Assembly: GCA_950097265.1 (NCBI GenBank)
Contig: CATNDJ010000012.1
Span: forward strand, 1 to 62,469
Source: an uncultured Oscillibacter sp.
GTDB taxonomy: Bacteria > Bacillota > Clostridia > Oscillospirales > Oscillospiraceae
Direction: 5' to 3'
Length of the DNA stretch: 62,469 nt
Every line of letters begins with the position of its first letter. Position 1 is the first letter of the stretch. The translations under genes and the position numbers were made by a program. The notes under the pieces were generated by a model, which worked only from the letters and a program-made list of their open reading frames with translations, was not told where the DNA came from and searched no databases. Below are positions 26,469 through 34,487 of this stretch, piece after piece.

Positions 26469-27686
26469 TTATGCCTGCTTCTGCATTTCCTTGGTGAGCT
26501 CCTGGAGGGTCACCCCCTCGGCGTCCCAGTCCGCCTCCAGGATGGGCGTGAGGGGAAGGGAGATGTACAGGCTGTTGCCGGCCTCATAGGCTCCGGAGGT
26601 AACCCCCACGACGTGGCCGTAGATGTTCAGCAGGGCTCCGCCGCTGCTTCCGTGGGAGATATCCGCCGTGTTGACCACACAGGGGGCGCTGAACCTGTCC
26701 ACCACGTGGTCCGTGGCGCTGACGATGCCCTCGCTGATGGCGGGAGTGATGCCCAGGGGCACGCCCAGGGTGTAGATCCGGTCTCCCCGGCGGAGGGCGG
26801 GTTCCTCCGCAATCTCCAGGAAGGAGAAGAAGGGGACCTCCGTCTTGGTTTTCAGGGAGGTTCTGGAGACCCGGAACAGGGCCAGGTCGCTGTCGGGGTC
26901 GCAGAACAGAACCCGGTCCACCAGGAAGGTCTCTCCGCTGATGAGGGTGACGGTGGCCCAGACGGCGTCCTCGAGGGTATGGTAATTGGTGACGGCCAGC
27001 CCGTCGGCGGAGACGAAGAAGCCGCTGCCCCCGTTGCTCCGCCGGTCGTTCTTAAAGGCCTTTTCCGTGTAGTAGACGTTCAGCTGGAAGGCGGCGGCCA
27101 TGTGGCGGTCCGCCACCTGCCGGGCGGTGAGCTCCTCCGGGAAGAGGGGCTGAATCTGGGCCTGGGTGCAGCGCCCCTTCTCCACCAGCCCCTGGGCCAG
27201 GGTTTTGCCGTCTTTGCCGGGGAAGGCCAGGGCGTCCCGGGCCAGCTGGTACAGGTCTCCCAGGGTGAGGGTCTCGCCATAGTCCCGGGTGGTCAGGGCC
27301 GCCCGCCGGGCGAAGAGGGCGGCGTTTTCATCAGTGAAGCCCTCGTAGCCCAGCAGCCGCAGCAAGGAGGCGCAGAACTCGGCGGTGGGCAGGGGGTCGT
27401 TCTGCCCTATGGTGACGGTGACCCATCCCTGAGCCACGGCGTAGTCCTGAGCGCCGGAGGGCATGTCGGCCTGAACGGCGCCGGAGAGGCGCGCCAGCAG
27501 GTTCGTCCCGTGGATGCGGGCGGCGGGGCGCCTCAGGTCCTCCTGGCCGGGAATGGCGTCGATCAGGCCCAGGGCCGCCAGGGTTTCGGCCGCCTGGCGG
27601 GATTCCCCCTCCACGGCGGCGGCGGAGGGAACCGCGCCCAGAAGCAGGATCAAGGCGCAGAGCAGGGAGAGAATACGGTTTTTCAT
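26469..27686 (-). CDS. Secreted trypsin-like serine protease
   Basis: 405 residues from the ATG at 27686 (GGAGG at 8 nt), opening a signal peptide ending near SAAA. The C-terminal half is a trypsin/HtrA-like domain with triad His236 (NYHT), Asp267 (DPDSDLAL) and Ser348 (HGSSGG). There is no PDZ domain. Residues about 30-200 are helical with LAALGLI-like pieces resembling SLH motifs, possibly wall-binding. Expected role: extracytoplasmic protein quality control or processing. It is transcribed divergently from deoC. Confidence 0.85.
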   Translation of the reverse strand: MKNRILSLLCALILLLGAVPSAAAVEGESRQAAETLAALGLIDAIPGQEDLRRPAARIHGTNLLARLSGAVQADMPSGAQDYAVAQGWVTVTIGQNDPLPTAEFCASLLRLLGYEGFTDENAALFARRAALTTRDYGETLTLGDLYQLARDALAFPGKDGKTLAQGLVEKGRCTQAQIQPLFPEELTARQVADRHMAAAFQLNVYYTEKAFKNDRRSNGGSGFFVSADGLAVTNYHTLEDAVWATVTLISGETFLVDRVLFCDPDSDLALFRVSRTSLKTKTEVPFFSFLEIAEEPALRRGDRIYTLGVPLGITPAISEGIVSATDHVVDRFSAPCVVNTADISHGSSGGALLNIYGHVVGVTSGAYEAGNSLYISLPLTPILEADWDAEGVTLQELTKEMQKQA

Positions 27687-27717
27687 GGGATAAGCCTCCG
27701 TTAAGAATGTTCGTTCT

Positions 27718-27746
27718 ATTGTAGCACGGCTGAGACGGGTTTGCAA
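27718..27746 (-). promoter_or_regulatory. Promoter of the protease gene
   Basis: Minus-strand TTGCAA, 17-bp spacer, TACAAT. It stands back to back with the deoC promoter. Confidence 0.75.
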
Positions 27747-27762
27747 GTAGGGGGGCAGGCAC

Positions 27763-27791
27763 TGGACAGGCGTGGGAAAGTCTGGTATACT
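27763..27791 (+). promoter_or_regulatory. deoCD promoter
   Basis: TGGACA, 17-bp spacer, TATACT. The spacer end and -10 share a 17-bp block with the thrH promoter (GGAAAGTCTGGTATACT). Confidence 0.8.
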
Positions 27792-27855
27792 TAAAAGACA
27801 GACCTTTTCCCCGGGTGTCGGGGTATTACGATTATTATAAAAGGAGAACGCTGAA

Positions 27856-28512
27856 ATGGAACTGAAGGAAATCCTTGGAAAGTGCGACCACACCCTGCTG
27901 GCCCAGGGAGCCACCTGGGAGGAAATCAAGGCCATCTGCGACGACGGAATCAAATACCAGTGCGCCAGCGTCTGCATCCCCGCCAGCTACGTGAAGCAGG
28001 CGGCGGAGTACGCAGCGGGCCGGCTGCCCATCTGCACGGTCATCGGCTTCCCCAACGGGTACGACACCACTGCGGCCAAATGCTTCATGGCCTCCGACGC
28101 CGTGGACAACGGGGCGGAGGAAGTGGATATGGTCATCAACATCGGCTGGGTGAAGGACCAAAAGTGGGACGAGCTCCTGGCGGAGATCAAGGCCGTCAAG
28201 GCCGCCTGCAAGGGCAAGCTCCTGAAAGTCATCATCGAGTGCTGCCTCCTCACCGACGAGGAAAAAATCAAAATGTGCGAGATTGTCACCGCCTCCGGGG
28301 CGGACTATATCAAGACCTCGACGGGCTTCGGCGGCGGCGGGGCCACCCGGGAGGACGTGGCCCTCTTCGCGGAGCACATCGGGCCGGGCGTGAAAATCAA
28401 GGCCGCCGGAGGCATCGCGGATTTGAAGGACGCGGAAGATTTCATCAACCTGGGGGCCTCCCGCCTGGGGACCAGCCGCATCGTCAAGGCCGTGAAGGCC
28501 CTGGAGGGCTGA
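27856..28512 (+). CDS. deoC: Deoxyribose-phosphate aldolase
   Basis: 218 residues, class I aldolase. Schiff-base Lys153 (YIKTSTGF), Asp91 (VDMVINIG) and Lys182 (IKAAGG) match the active site. It splits 2-deoxyribose-5-phosphate into glyceraldehyde-3-phosphate and acetaldehyde, feeding nucleoside sugar into glycolysis. AAAGGAG lies 9 nt upstream. deoD follows after one base. Confidence 0.95.
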   Translation: MELKEILGKCDHTLLAQGATWEEIKAICDDGIKYQCASVCIPASYVKQAAEYAAGRLPICTVIGFPNGYDTTAAKCFMASDAVDNGAEEVDMVINIGWVKDQKWDELLAEIKAVKAACKGKLLKVIIECCLLTDEEKIKMCEIVTASGADYIKTSTGFGGGGATREDVALFAEHIGPGVKIKAAGGIADLKDAEDFINLGASRLGTSRIVKAVKALEG

Positions 28513-28513
28513 C

Positions 28514-29230
28514 ATGGGCACCCCTCACAACGAAGCCGCCAAGGGCGATTTCGCGAAGACCGTCCTCATGCCCGGCGACCCCCTCCGGGCGAAGTTCATC
28601 GCCGAGACGTTTTTTGAACAGCCCCGGCTGGTGAACAACGTCCGGGGCGTCCAGGGCTGGACGGGGACCTGGAAGGGCGTCCCGGTCTCCGCCATGGCCT
28701 CCGGCATGGGCATCCCCAGCATCGGCATCTACTCCCACGAGCTCTTCCACTTCTACGGCGTGGAAAACATCATCCGGGTGGGCACCACCGGGGCTCTGAG
28801 CGAAAAGCTGAAGCTCCGGGATTTGGTCGTCGCCCAGGGGGCCTGCATGGACTCCAATTTCGCCCAGCACCTCCGGCTTCCCGGGGCCTTCGCCCCCATC
28901 GCGGACTTCACGCTGCTGGAGACCGCCGTGGCCGCGGCCCGGGACCGGGGGCTGGAGCCCCCGGTGGGGAATATCCTCAGCTCCGACGTGTTCTACTACA
29001 AGCACGGCAGCGGCCTGGAGTGGGCCCCCATGGGGGTCCTGGCCATCGACATGGAGACGGCGGGCCTTTACGCCACCGCCGCCGAGGCGGGGAAACGTGC
29101 CCTGACCATCTGCACCGTCACCGACAACCTGGTCACCGGGGAGGCCCTGCCCCCGGCGGAGCGGCAGAGCTCCCTGGCGGAGATGATGGAAATCGCCCTG
29201 GAGACCGCCGTGCGCATGGCGGAACGGTAA
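28514..29230 (+). CDS. deoD: Purine-nucleoside phosphorylase, DeoD type
   Basis: 238 residues closely following E. coli DeoD: TPHN.A..GDFA..VLMPGDPLRAK, then NNVRG, IRVGTTGAL and the MET motif (DMETAGLY). TVTDN carries the catalytic Asp. It phosphorolyses purine (deoxy)nucleosides to base plus (deoxy)ribose-1-phosphate. It is coupled to deoC and followed by a nucleoside-type BMP transporter, so the cluster is for nucleoside use. Confidence 0.95.
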   Translation: MGTPHNEAAKGDFAKTVLMPGDPLRAKFIAETFFEQPRLVNNVRGVQGWTGTWKGVPVSAMASGMGIPSIGIYSHELFHFYGVENIIRVGTTGALSEKLKLRDLVVAQGACMDSNFAQHLRLPGAFAPIADFTLLETAVAAARDRGLEPPVGNILSSDVFYYKHGSGLEWAPMGVLAIDMETAGLYATAAEAGKRALTICTVTDNLVTGEALPPAERQSSLAEMMEIALETAVRMAER

Positions 29231-29321
29231 AAAATGAGAGGGAGGGAGCCGCCGCTTTTGTGGGAAATGATAGGGCTCTGCCCGGAATTTTGTCGAAAAG
29301 GAAAACATTTTGGAAATCCGG

Positions 29322-29350
29322 TTGAAATCCTGGGAAGGAATTGCTATAAT
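29322..29350 (+). promoter_or_regulatory. Promoter of the BMP lipoprotein gene
   Basis: TTGAAA, 17-bp spacer, consensus TATAAT. A short CCTCC/GGAGG hairpin in the leader could mask the first of two ribosome sites. Confidence 0.85.
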
Positions 29351-29413
29351 GAGCTTGGCCGTTCAGGCCGCCTCCGCATGAAGGAGGAACATATGGAAGG
29401 AAGGTTGATACCC

Positions 29414-30613
29414 ATGAAGAAGTTATTTGCAATCCTGCTGACTTTGGCGATGGTTCTGTCCCTGGCCGCCTGCGGCGGCGGAGATTCCGGCAAGACCGAC
29501 GCTCCCGCCGACGGCGGCGCCCAGCAGGAGCCCGCCCAGACCCCCGCCGATACCACCGGCGGAGACGAGGGCGGAGAAGCGGCCGACATCCGGGTCGCCA
29601 TGATTACGGACTACGGCGACATCACGGACCAGTCCTTTAACCAGACCACCTACGAGGCCAGCAAGGCCTGGTGCGAGGCCAACGGCGTGGAATTTACCTA
29701 CTACAAGCCCGCCGGCGACTCCACCGCGGAGCGCGTGGCCATGGTGGAAAAGGCCGCGGACGAGGATTACAATGTCATCGTCATGCCGGGCTTCGCCTTC
29801 GGCGAGACCATCACCGAAGTGGCGGACGTCTATCCCGAGATCAGCTTCATCGCCCTGGACGTCAGCGAGGGCGACGTGGGCGGAACGGTGCCCGGCAACG
29901 TGTACTGCGCCGTCTATAAGGAAGAGCTCTGCGGCTACATGGCCGGCTACGCCGCCGTGAAGCTGGGCTACACCCACCTGGGCTACCTGGGCGGCATGGC
30001 CGTTCCCGCCGTGCAGCGCTTCGGCTATGGCTATGTCCAGGGCGTGGACGCGGCCGCCGGCGAGCTGGGCCTGAGCGATGTGGTCGTGGAGTACGTCTAC
30101 GGCAACCAGTTCTTCGGAGATCCCGACATCACGGCTTACACCGACAACTGGTATCAGAACCTGGGCGTGGAAGTGGTCTTCGCCTGCGGCGGCGGCATCT
30201 GCACCTCCGCCGGTGAAGCGGCCGCCAAGGTCCCCGGCACCAAGGTCATCGGCGTGGACGTGGATCAGAGCTTCAACCTGGACGCGGCCTACGGCGAGGG
30301 CGTGACCCTGACTTCCGCCATGAAGGGCCTGGCCGCCACGGTCAACCACATGCTGGACGAAGTGGCCGCGGGCAACTTCGCCAACTACGGCGGCAAGGCC
30401 GAGGCCCTGGGCCTGGTCTCCGGCGACGATCCCTCCGCCAACTACGTTCTGCTTCCCATGGACACCACCCAGTGGGGCGACGGCTTCTCCCAGGACGACT
30501 ACAAGGCCCTGGTGAAGGATATGTTCGACGGCAAAGTCACCGTGTCCGACGACATCTCCGCCCTGCCCGCAGTCTCTAACATCACGGTCAACGACCTGGG
30601 CAACATCAAGTAA
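29414..30613 (+). CDS. BMP-family substrate-binding lipoprotein (nucleoside ABC transporter)
   Basis: 399 residues. Lipoprotein signal KKLFAILLTLAMVLSLAAC with lipobox LAAC, then an Asp/Gly/Gln-rich linker and the BMP/PnrA fold (VAMITDYGDITDQSFNQTTY; PGTKVIGVDVDQS). It should bind nucleosides outside the membrane and hand them to the permeases below. An in-frame ATG seven codons earlier has an even stronger GGAGG, so the start may be 29393. It has its own terminator, allowing excess binding protein over the transporter. Confidence 0.9.
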   Translation: MKKLFAILLTLAMVLSLAACGGGDSGKTDAPADGGAQQEPAQTPADTTGGDEGGEAADIRVAMITDYGDITDQSFNQTTYEASKAWCEANGVEFTYYKPAGDSTAERVAMVEKAADEDYNVIVMPGFAFGETITEVADVYPEISFIALDVSEGDVGGTVPGNVYCAVYKEELCGYMAGYAAVKLGYTHLGYLGGMAVPAVQRFGYGYVQGVDAAAGELGLSDVVVEYVYGNQFFGDPDITAYTDNWYQNLGVEVVFACGGGICTSAGEAAAKVPGTKVIGVDVDQSFNLDAAYGEGVTLTSAMKGLAATVNHMLDEVAAGNFANYGGKAEALGLVSGDDPSANYVLLPMDTTQWGDGFSQDDYKALVKDMFDGKVTVSDDISALPAVSNITVNDLGNIK

Positions 30614-30629
30614 AAAACCCCTCAAGCCA

Positions 30630-30661
30630 GCGAGGACGGGACATTCCCGTCCTCGCTTTTT
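30630..30661 (+). terminator. Terminator after the BMP gene
   Basis: Perfect 11-bp stem GCGAGGACGGG/CCCGTCCTCGC, 5-nt loop, then TTTTT. Confidence 0.9.
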
Positions 30662-30687
30662 CTTCCTTTTGGGGAGACCCGGCTTTG

Positions 30688-30699
30688 TGAAAATTTTCA
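30688..30699. promoter_or_regulatory. AT-rich palindrome upstream of the ABC operon promoter
   Basis: Perfect palindrome TGAAAATTTTCA, ending 9 bp before the -35. Possible operator; a similar AT palindrome lies between the divergent yge-type operons. Confidence 0.4.
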
Positions 30700-30708
30700 A
30701 AAAATGCT

Positions 30709-30737
30709 TTGAAATCTCCGGCAGGTTATGGTACAAT
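30709..30737 (+). promoter_or_regulatory. Promoter of the nucleoside ABC operon
   Basis: TTGAAA, 17-bp spacer ending TATGG, then TACAAT. Confidence 0.8.
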
Positions 30738-30792
30738 AAACAAGAACCTGTTTTTTCGCAAAGGGTTCCGGGAAACAGAGAAGGAGGAGGTT

Positions 30793-32331
30793 GTGAAATT
30801 GGAACAGAGTTACGCCATTGAGATGCTGAATATCACGAAACGGTTTCCGGGCATCGTGGCCAACGACAATATCACGTTACAGCTGAAAAAGGGCGAGATT
30901 CACGCCCTGCTGGGCGAAAACGGCGCCGGGAAGTCCACGCTGATGAGCGTGCTCTTCGGCCTGTACCAGCCGGAGGAGGGCGTGATTAAAAAAGACGGCC
31001 AGGTGGTCTCCATCAAGGACCCCAACGACGCCAACGACCTGGGGATCGGCATGGTTCACCAGCACTTCAAGCTGGTGGAGTGCTTCACCGTCCTGGACAA
31101 CATCATTATGGGCGTGGAGCCCTGCAAACACGGTTTCCTCCAGAAGGGGGAGGCCCGGGAGAAGGTGCTGGCCCTCTCCGAGAAGTACGGCCTCCGGGTG
31201 GACCCGGACGCGTTGATCGAGGACATCACCGTGGGCATGCAGCAGCGCACCGAGATTCTGAAGATGCTGTACCGGGAGAACGAAATTCTAATTTTCGACG
31301 AGCCCACCGCCGTGCTGACCCCCCAGGAGATCGACGAGCTGATGCAGATTATGAAGAACCTCTCCGCCGAGGGGAAGAGCATCCTGTTTATCTCCCACAA
31401 GCTCAATGAGATCATGGCCGTGGCCAACCGCTGCTCCGTGCTGCGCAAGGGCAAGTACATCGGCACCGTGGACATCGCCTCCACCTCTCAGGAGGAGCTG
31501 AGCCGCATGATGGTGGGCCGGGACGTGAACTTCGTGGTGGAGAAGGAGCCCCCCAAGCCCGGCGAGGTGGTGCTGGACGTGAAGGGCATGACCGTGGCTT
31601 CCAAGCGGCACAAAAACAACGCGGTGAAGGACGTGAGCTTCCAGGTCCGCCGGGGCGAAATCGTCTGCATCGCGGGCATCGACGGCAACGGCCAGACGGA
31701 GCTGGTCTACGGCCTCACCGGCCTGGAGCCCCTGAAGGAGGGCACCCTGACCCTGAACGGCCAGGACATCACCAAGGCTCCCATCCGGAAGCGGAACACC
31801 TCCGGCATGAGCCACATCCCCGAGGACCGGCACAAGCACGGCCTGGTCCTGGACTACACCCTGGAGGACAACATGGTGCTCCAGCGGTATTTCGAGAGCC
31901 ACTTCGTCACCCCGGCGGGCTTTCTGAAACGGAGGGCCATCCGGGAGTACGCCGTGGGCCTCATCGAGCAGTACGACGTCCGGTCCGGCCAGGGCCCCGT
32001 GACGGCGGCCCGGAGCATGTCCGGCGGCAACCAGCAGAAGGCCATCATCGCCCGAGAGATTGACAAGGGCCCCGAGCTGCTCATCGCCGTCCAGCCCACC
32101 CGGGGCCTGGACGTGGGCGCCATCGAATACATACACAAGCAGATCGTGGCCCAGCGGGACGCGGGAAAGGGCGTGCTGCTGGTCAGCCTGGAGCTGGACG
32201 AGGTCATGAACGTCTCCGACCGGATTCTCGTCATGTACGAGGGGGAGATCGTGGGCGAGTTCGACCCCAAGGAAGTCACGGTGGAAGAGCTGGGCCTCTA
32301 TATGGCCGGCGCGAAGAAGAAGGGGGCGTAA
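30793..32331 (+). CDS. Nucleoside ABC transporter, double ATP-binding protein
   Basis: 512 residues from GTG at 30793, with AGGAGGAGG just upstream. Two ABC domains: the first has Walker A GENGAGKST (41-49). The second has the degenerate GIDGNGQTE P-loop typical of RbsA/YufO-type proteins, with signature MSGGNQQKA. It powers uptake with the two permeases that follow by 3 bases and then overlap. Substrate inferred from the BMP protein and deoCD as nucleosides, not sugars. Confidence 0.9.
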   Translation: MKLEQSYAIEMLNITKRFPGIVANDNITLQLKKGEIHALLGENGAGKSTLMSVLFGLYQPEEGVIKKDGQVVSIKDPNDANDLGIGMVHQHFKLVECFTVLDNIIMGVEPCKHGFLQKGEAREKVLALSEKYGLRVDPDALIEDITVGMQQRTEILKMLYRENEILIFDEPTAVLTPQEIDELMQIMKNLSAEGKSILFISHKLNEIMAVANRCSVLRKGKYIGTVDIASTSQEELSRMMVGRDVNFVVEKEPPKPGEVVLDVKGMTVASKRHKNNAVKDVSFQVRRGEIVCIAGIDGNGQTELVYGLTGLEPLKEGTLTLNGQDITKAPIRKRNTSGMSHIPEDRHKHGLVLDYTLEDNMVLQRYFESHFVTPAGFLKRRAIREYAVGLIEQYDVRSGQGPVTAARSMSGGNQQKAIIAREIDKGPELLIAVQPTRGLDVGAIEYIHKQIVAQRDAGKGVLLVSLELDEVMNVSDRILVMYEGEIVGEFDPKEVTVEELGLYMAGAKKKGA

Positions 32332-32334
32332 GGC

Positions 32335-33462
32335 ATGAAAAAAGAAAAGACCTCCCTGCTGCGCAACGGCGCGGTTCAGACGCTGCTGGCCTCCCTGCTG
32401 TGCATCCTCATCGGATTGCTGGTGGGCTACATCGCCCTGCTCCTCATCAACCCCGCCGGGGCCAACGGGGCCATTCTGGCCATCGTGGAGAACTTCATGA
32501 CCTACTCCAAATCCACGGCCCAGCTCCGCTACTTCGGCAGCACCCTGGTGAAGACCGCCCCTCTGCTGATGTGCAGTTTGTCGGTGCTCTTCGCCTATAA
32601 GGTGGGCCTGTTCAACATCGGCGCGGCGGGCCAATACGTCGTCGGCACCGGCGCGGCGCTGTACTGCGCCCTGGGGCTGAAGCTGCCCTGGTTCCTGTGC
32701 CTCATCGCCGCCATTGCCGCCGGGGCCGCCCTGGGGGCGATTTCCGGCGTGCTGAAAGCCTATTGCAACGTCAACGAGGTCATCTCCTGCATCATGCTGA
32801 ACTGGATCAGCCTCTACGCGGTGAACATGCTGCTGACCCTGGTGAAAGAGGAGACCAGCCCCTACACCTTCACTCTGGCCAGCACCAACGAGGGGGCCAT
32901 CCTCCCCTCCCTGGGCCTGGGGGCCCTGTTCAGCAAGAACCAGTACGTGGGCCTGGCCATTCCCCTGGCCATCCTGACGGCGGTCCTGGTCTGGGTCCTG
33001 CTGGAGAAGACCAAGCTGGGCTATGAGCTGAAGGCCACCGGCTGCAACAAGTTCGCCGCCAAGTACTGCGGCATGCGGGAGCGGAAGAACCTGATTCTCA
33101 CCATGGCCATCGCCGGCGGGCTCGCCGGCATGGGCGCGGCCATGCTGTTCCTCTCCGGCTTCGAGCAGTGGCAGTGCACCCAGTCCGCCGTCCCCGCCAT
33201 GGGCTTCAACGGCATCGCCGCCGCCTTCCTGGGCGGGCTGAACCCCATCGGGGCCATCTTCTCCTCCTACTTCATCCAGCACATCACCAACGGCGGAGCC
33301 TATGTGGACAAGACCATGTATTCCTCCCAGATTTCCGACTTTATCTCCGCGCTGATCATCTACCTCTGCGGCTTCGTCCTTTTCTTCAAGACGGCGCTGA
33401 ACGCCTGGCTGAACCGCCGGGACGAGAAGAAGAACGCTGAGAAAGGAGGCGGCGGGAAATGA
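32335..33462 (+). CDS. Nucleoside ABC transporter permease 1 (YufP type)
   Basis: 375 residues with about nine hydrophobic segments and the BPD_transp_2 pattern (FNIGAAGQYVVGTGAAL; GFNGIAAAFLGGLNPIGAIF). The Lys/Arg-rich C-terminus is cytoplasmic. Its end overlaps the next permease by 4 bases, so the two should form a heterodimeric channel. Confidence 0.9.
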   Translation: MKKEKTSLLRNGAVQTLLASLLCILIGLLVGYIALLLINPAGANGAILAIVENFMTYSKSTAQLRYFGSTLVKTAPLLMCSLSVLFAYKVGLFNIGAAGQYVVGTGAALYCALGLKLPWFLCLIAAIAAGAALGAISGVLKAYCNVNEVISCIMLNWISLYAVNMLLTLVKEETSPYTFTLASTNEGAILPSLGLGALFSKNQYVGLAIPLAILTAVLVWVLLEKTKLGYELKATGCNKFAAKYCGMRERKNLILTMAIAGGLAGMGAAMLFLSGFEQWQCTQSAVPAMGFNGIAAAFLGGLNPIGAIFSSYFIQHITNGGAYVDKTMYSSQISDFISALIIYLCGFVLFFKTALNAWLNRRDEKKNAEKGGGGK

Positions 33463-34400
33463 TCCTTCTGCTGCAATACACCCTGATTTTCGCGTCGGTG
33501 CTTCTGCTGGTGGCCCTGGGCGGCTGCTTCTCGGAGCACTCCGGCGTCATCAACATCGGCCTGGAGGGCATCATGGTCATGGGCGCCCTGGGCGGCGCGC
33601 TGATGATGAAGTTTCTCCCGGACGGTACCCCCGCCTTCGCCATGATTTTGCTGGTGGTCCTGGCCGCCATTGCCCTGGGCGTCGTCTACTCCCTGCTGCT
33701 GGCGGTGGCCGCCATCAACTTCAAGGCGGACCAGACCCTGGTGGGCACGGCCATGAACCTCCTGGGCACGGCGGCGGCCACGGTCTTCGTCAAGGCCATG
33801 AACACCGCGGAAAGCGTGGACAACGTCTCCTCCACCATCCAATACATCAACGCGAAAAAAGCCTTCCTGGTGAACATCGGCAGCTTTGAGTTCAACTGGT
33901 TCATGCTGCTGGCGGCCCTGGCCCTCGTCGGGTCCTACGTGTCCCTGTACAAGACCCGGTTCGGCCTCCGCCTCATGGCCTGCGGCGAGCACCCCCAGGC
34001 GGCGGACAGCGTGGGCATCAACGTCTACAAAATGCGCTACGCCGGCGTGCTGATTTCCGGCATGCTGGGGGGCCTGGGCGGCATCGTGTACATCACGGCG
34101 GGCGTCAGCGAGTGGAAGTTTGAAAACGGCGTGGCGGGCTTCGGCTTCCTGGCCCTGGCCGTCATGATCTTCGGCCAGTGGAAGCCCACCCGCATCGCCC
34201 TGGCGGCGCTGCTCTTCGGCTTCTGCCGGGCTCTGGGCAACGTGTACTCCGGCTTCGACTTCCTGAAGGCCCTGAACCTCCCGGCGGCCATGTACAACAT
34301 GCTGCCTTACATCATCTCCCTGGTGGTCCTGGCCTTCACGTCCAAGAAGTCCCGGGCTCCCAAGGCGGAGGGCGTGCCCTACGACAAGGGACAGCGGTAA
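33459..34400 (+). CDS. Nucleoside ABC transporter permease 2 (YufQ type)
   Basis: 313 residues of membrane protein with the conserved INIGLEGIMVMGALGGALMM and GFGFLALAVMIFGQWKP segments of the second permease of BMP-type transporters. GGAGGCGG ribosome site inside the preceding gene. Last gene of the operon, followed by a strong hairpin. Confidence 0.9.
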   Translation: MILLLQYTLIFASVLLLVALGGCFSEHSGVINIGLEGIMVMGALGGALMMKFLPDGTPAFAMILLVVLAAIALGVVYSLLLAVAAINFKADQTLVGTAMNLLGTAAATVFVKAMNTAESVDNVSSTIQYINAKKAFLVNIGSFEFNWFMLLAALALVGSYVSLYKTRFGLRLMACGEHPQAADSVGINVYKMRYAGVLISGMLGGLGGIVYITAGVSEWKFENGVAGFGFLALAVMIFGQWKPTRIALAALLFGFCRALGNVYSGFDFLKALNLPAAMYNMLPYIISLVVLAFTSKKSRAPKAEGVPYDKGQR

Positions 34401-34440
34401 TTACAAATTGTAGATTTTTGCCGAATCCATACGAAACGGA

Positions 34441-34482
34441 GCGGCCCCCGGCTTGAAACCGGGGGCCGCCTTGCCGTTTTTG
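34441..34482 (+). terminator. Terminator of the ABC operon
   Basis: Perfect 11-bp stem GCGGCCCCCGG/CCGGGGGCCGC, 7-nt loop, then CTTGCCGTTTTT. It lies between convergent operons. Confidence 0.75.
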
Positions 34483-34487
34483 GAAGA

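Noticed and set aside
27700-27715. LexA-like half-site (CGAACATTC on the minus strand) at the protease gene start
   Set aside because: Only one half-site fits; about 9 of 14 positions match, too weak beside the 12 of 14 at lexA.
29371-29387. CCTCC/GGAGG hairpin in the BMP gene leader as a purine riboswitch
   Set aside because: The leader is only about 57-65 nt and lacks the three-way purine aptamer; at most a simple masking hairpin.
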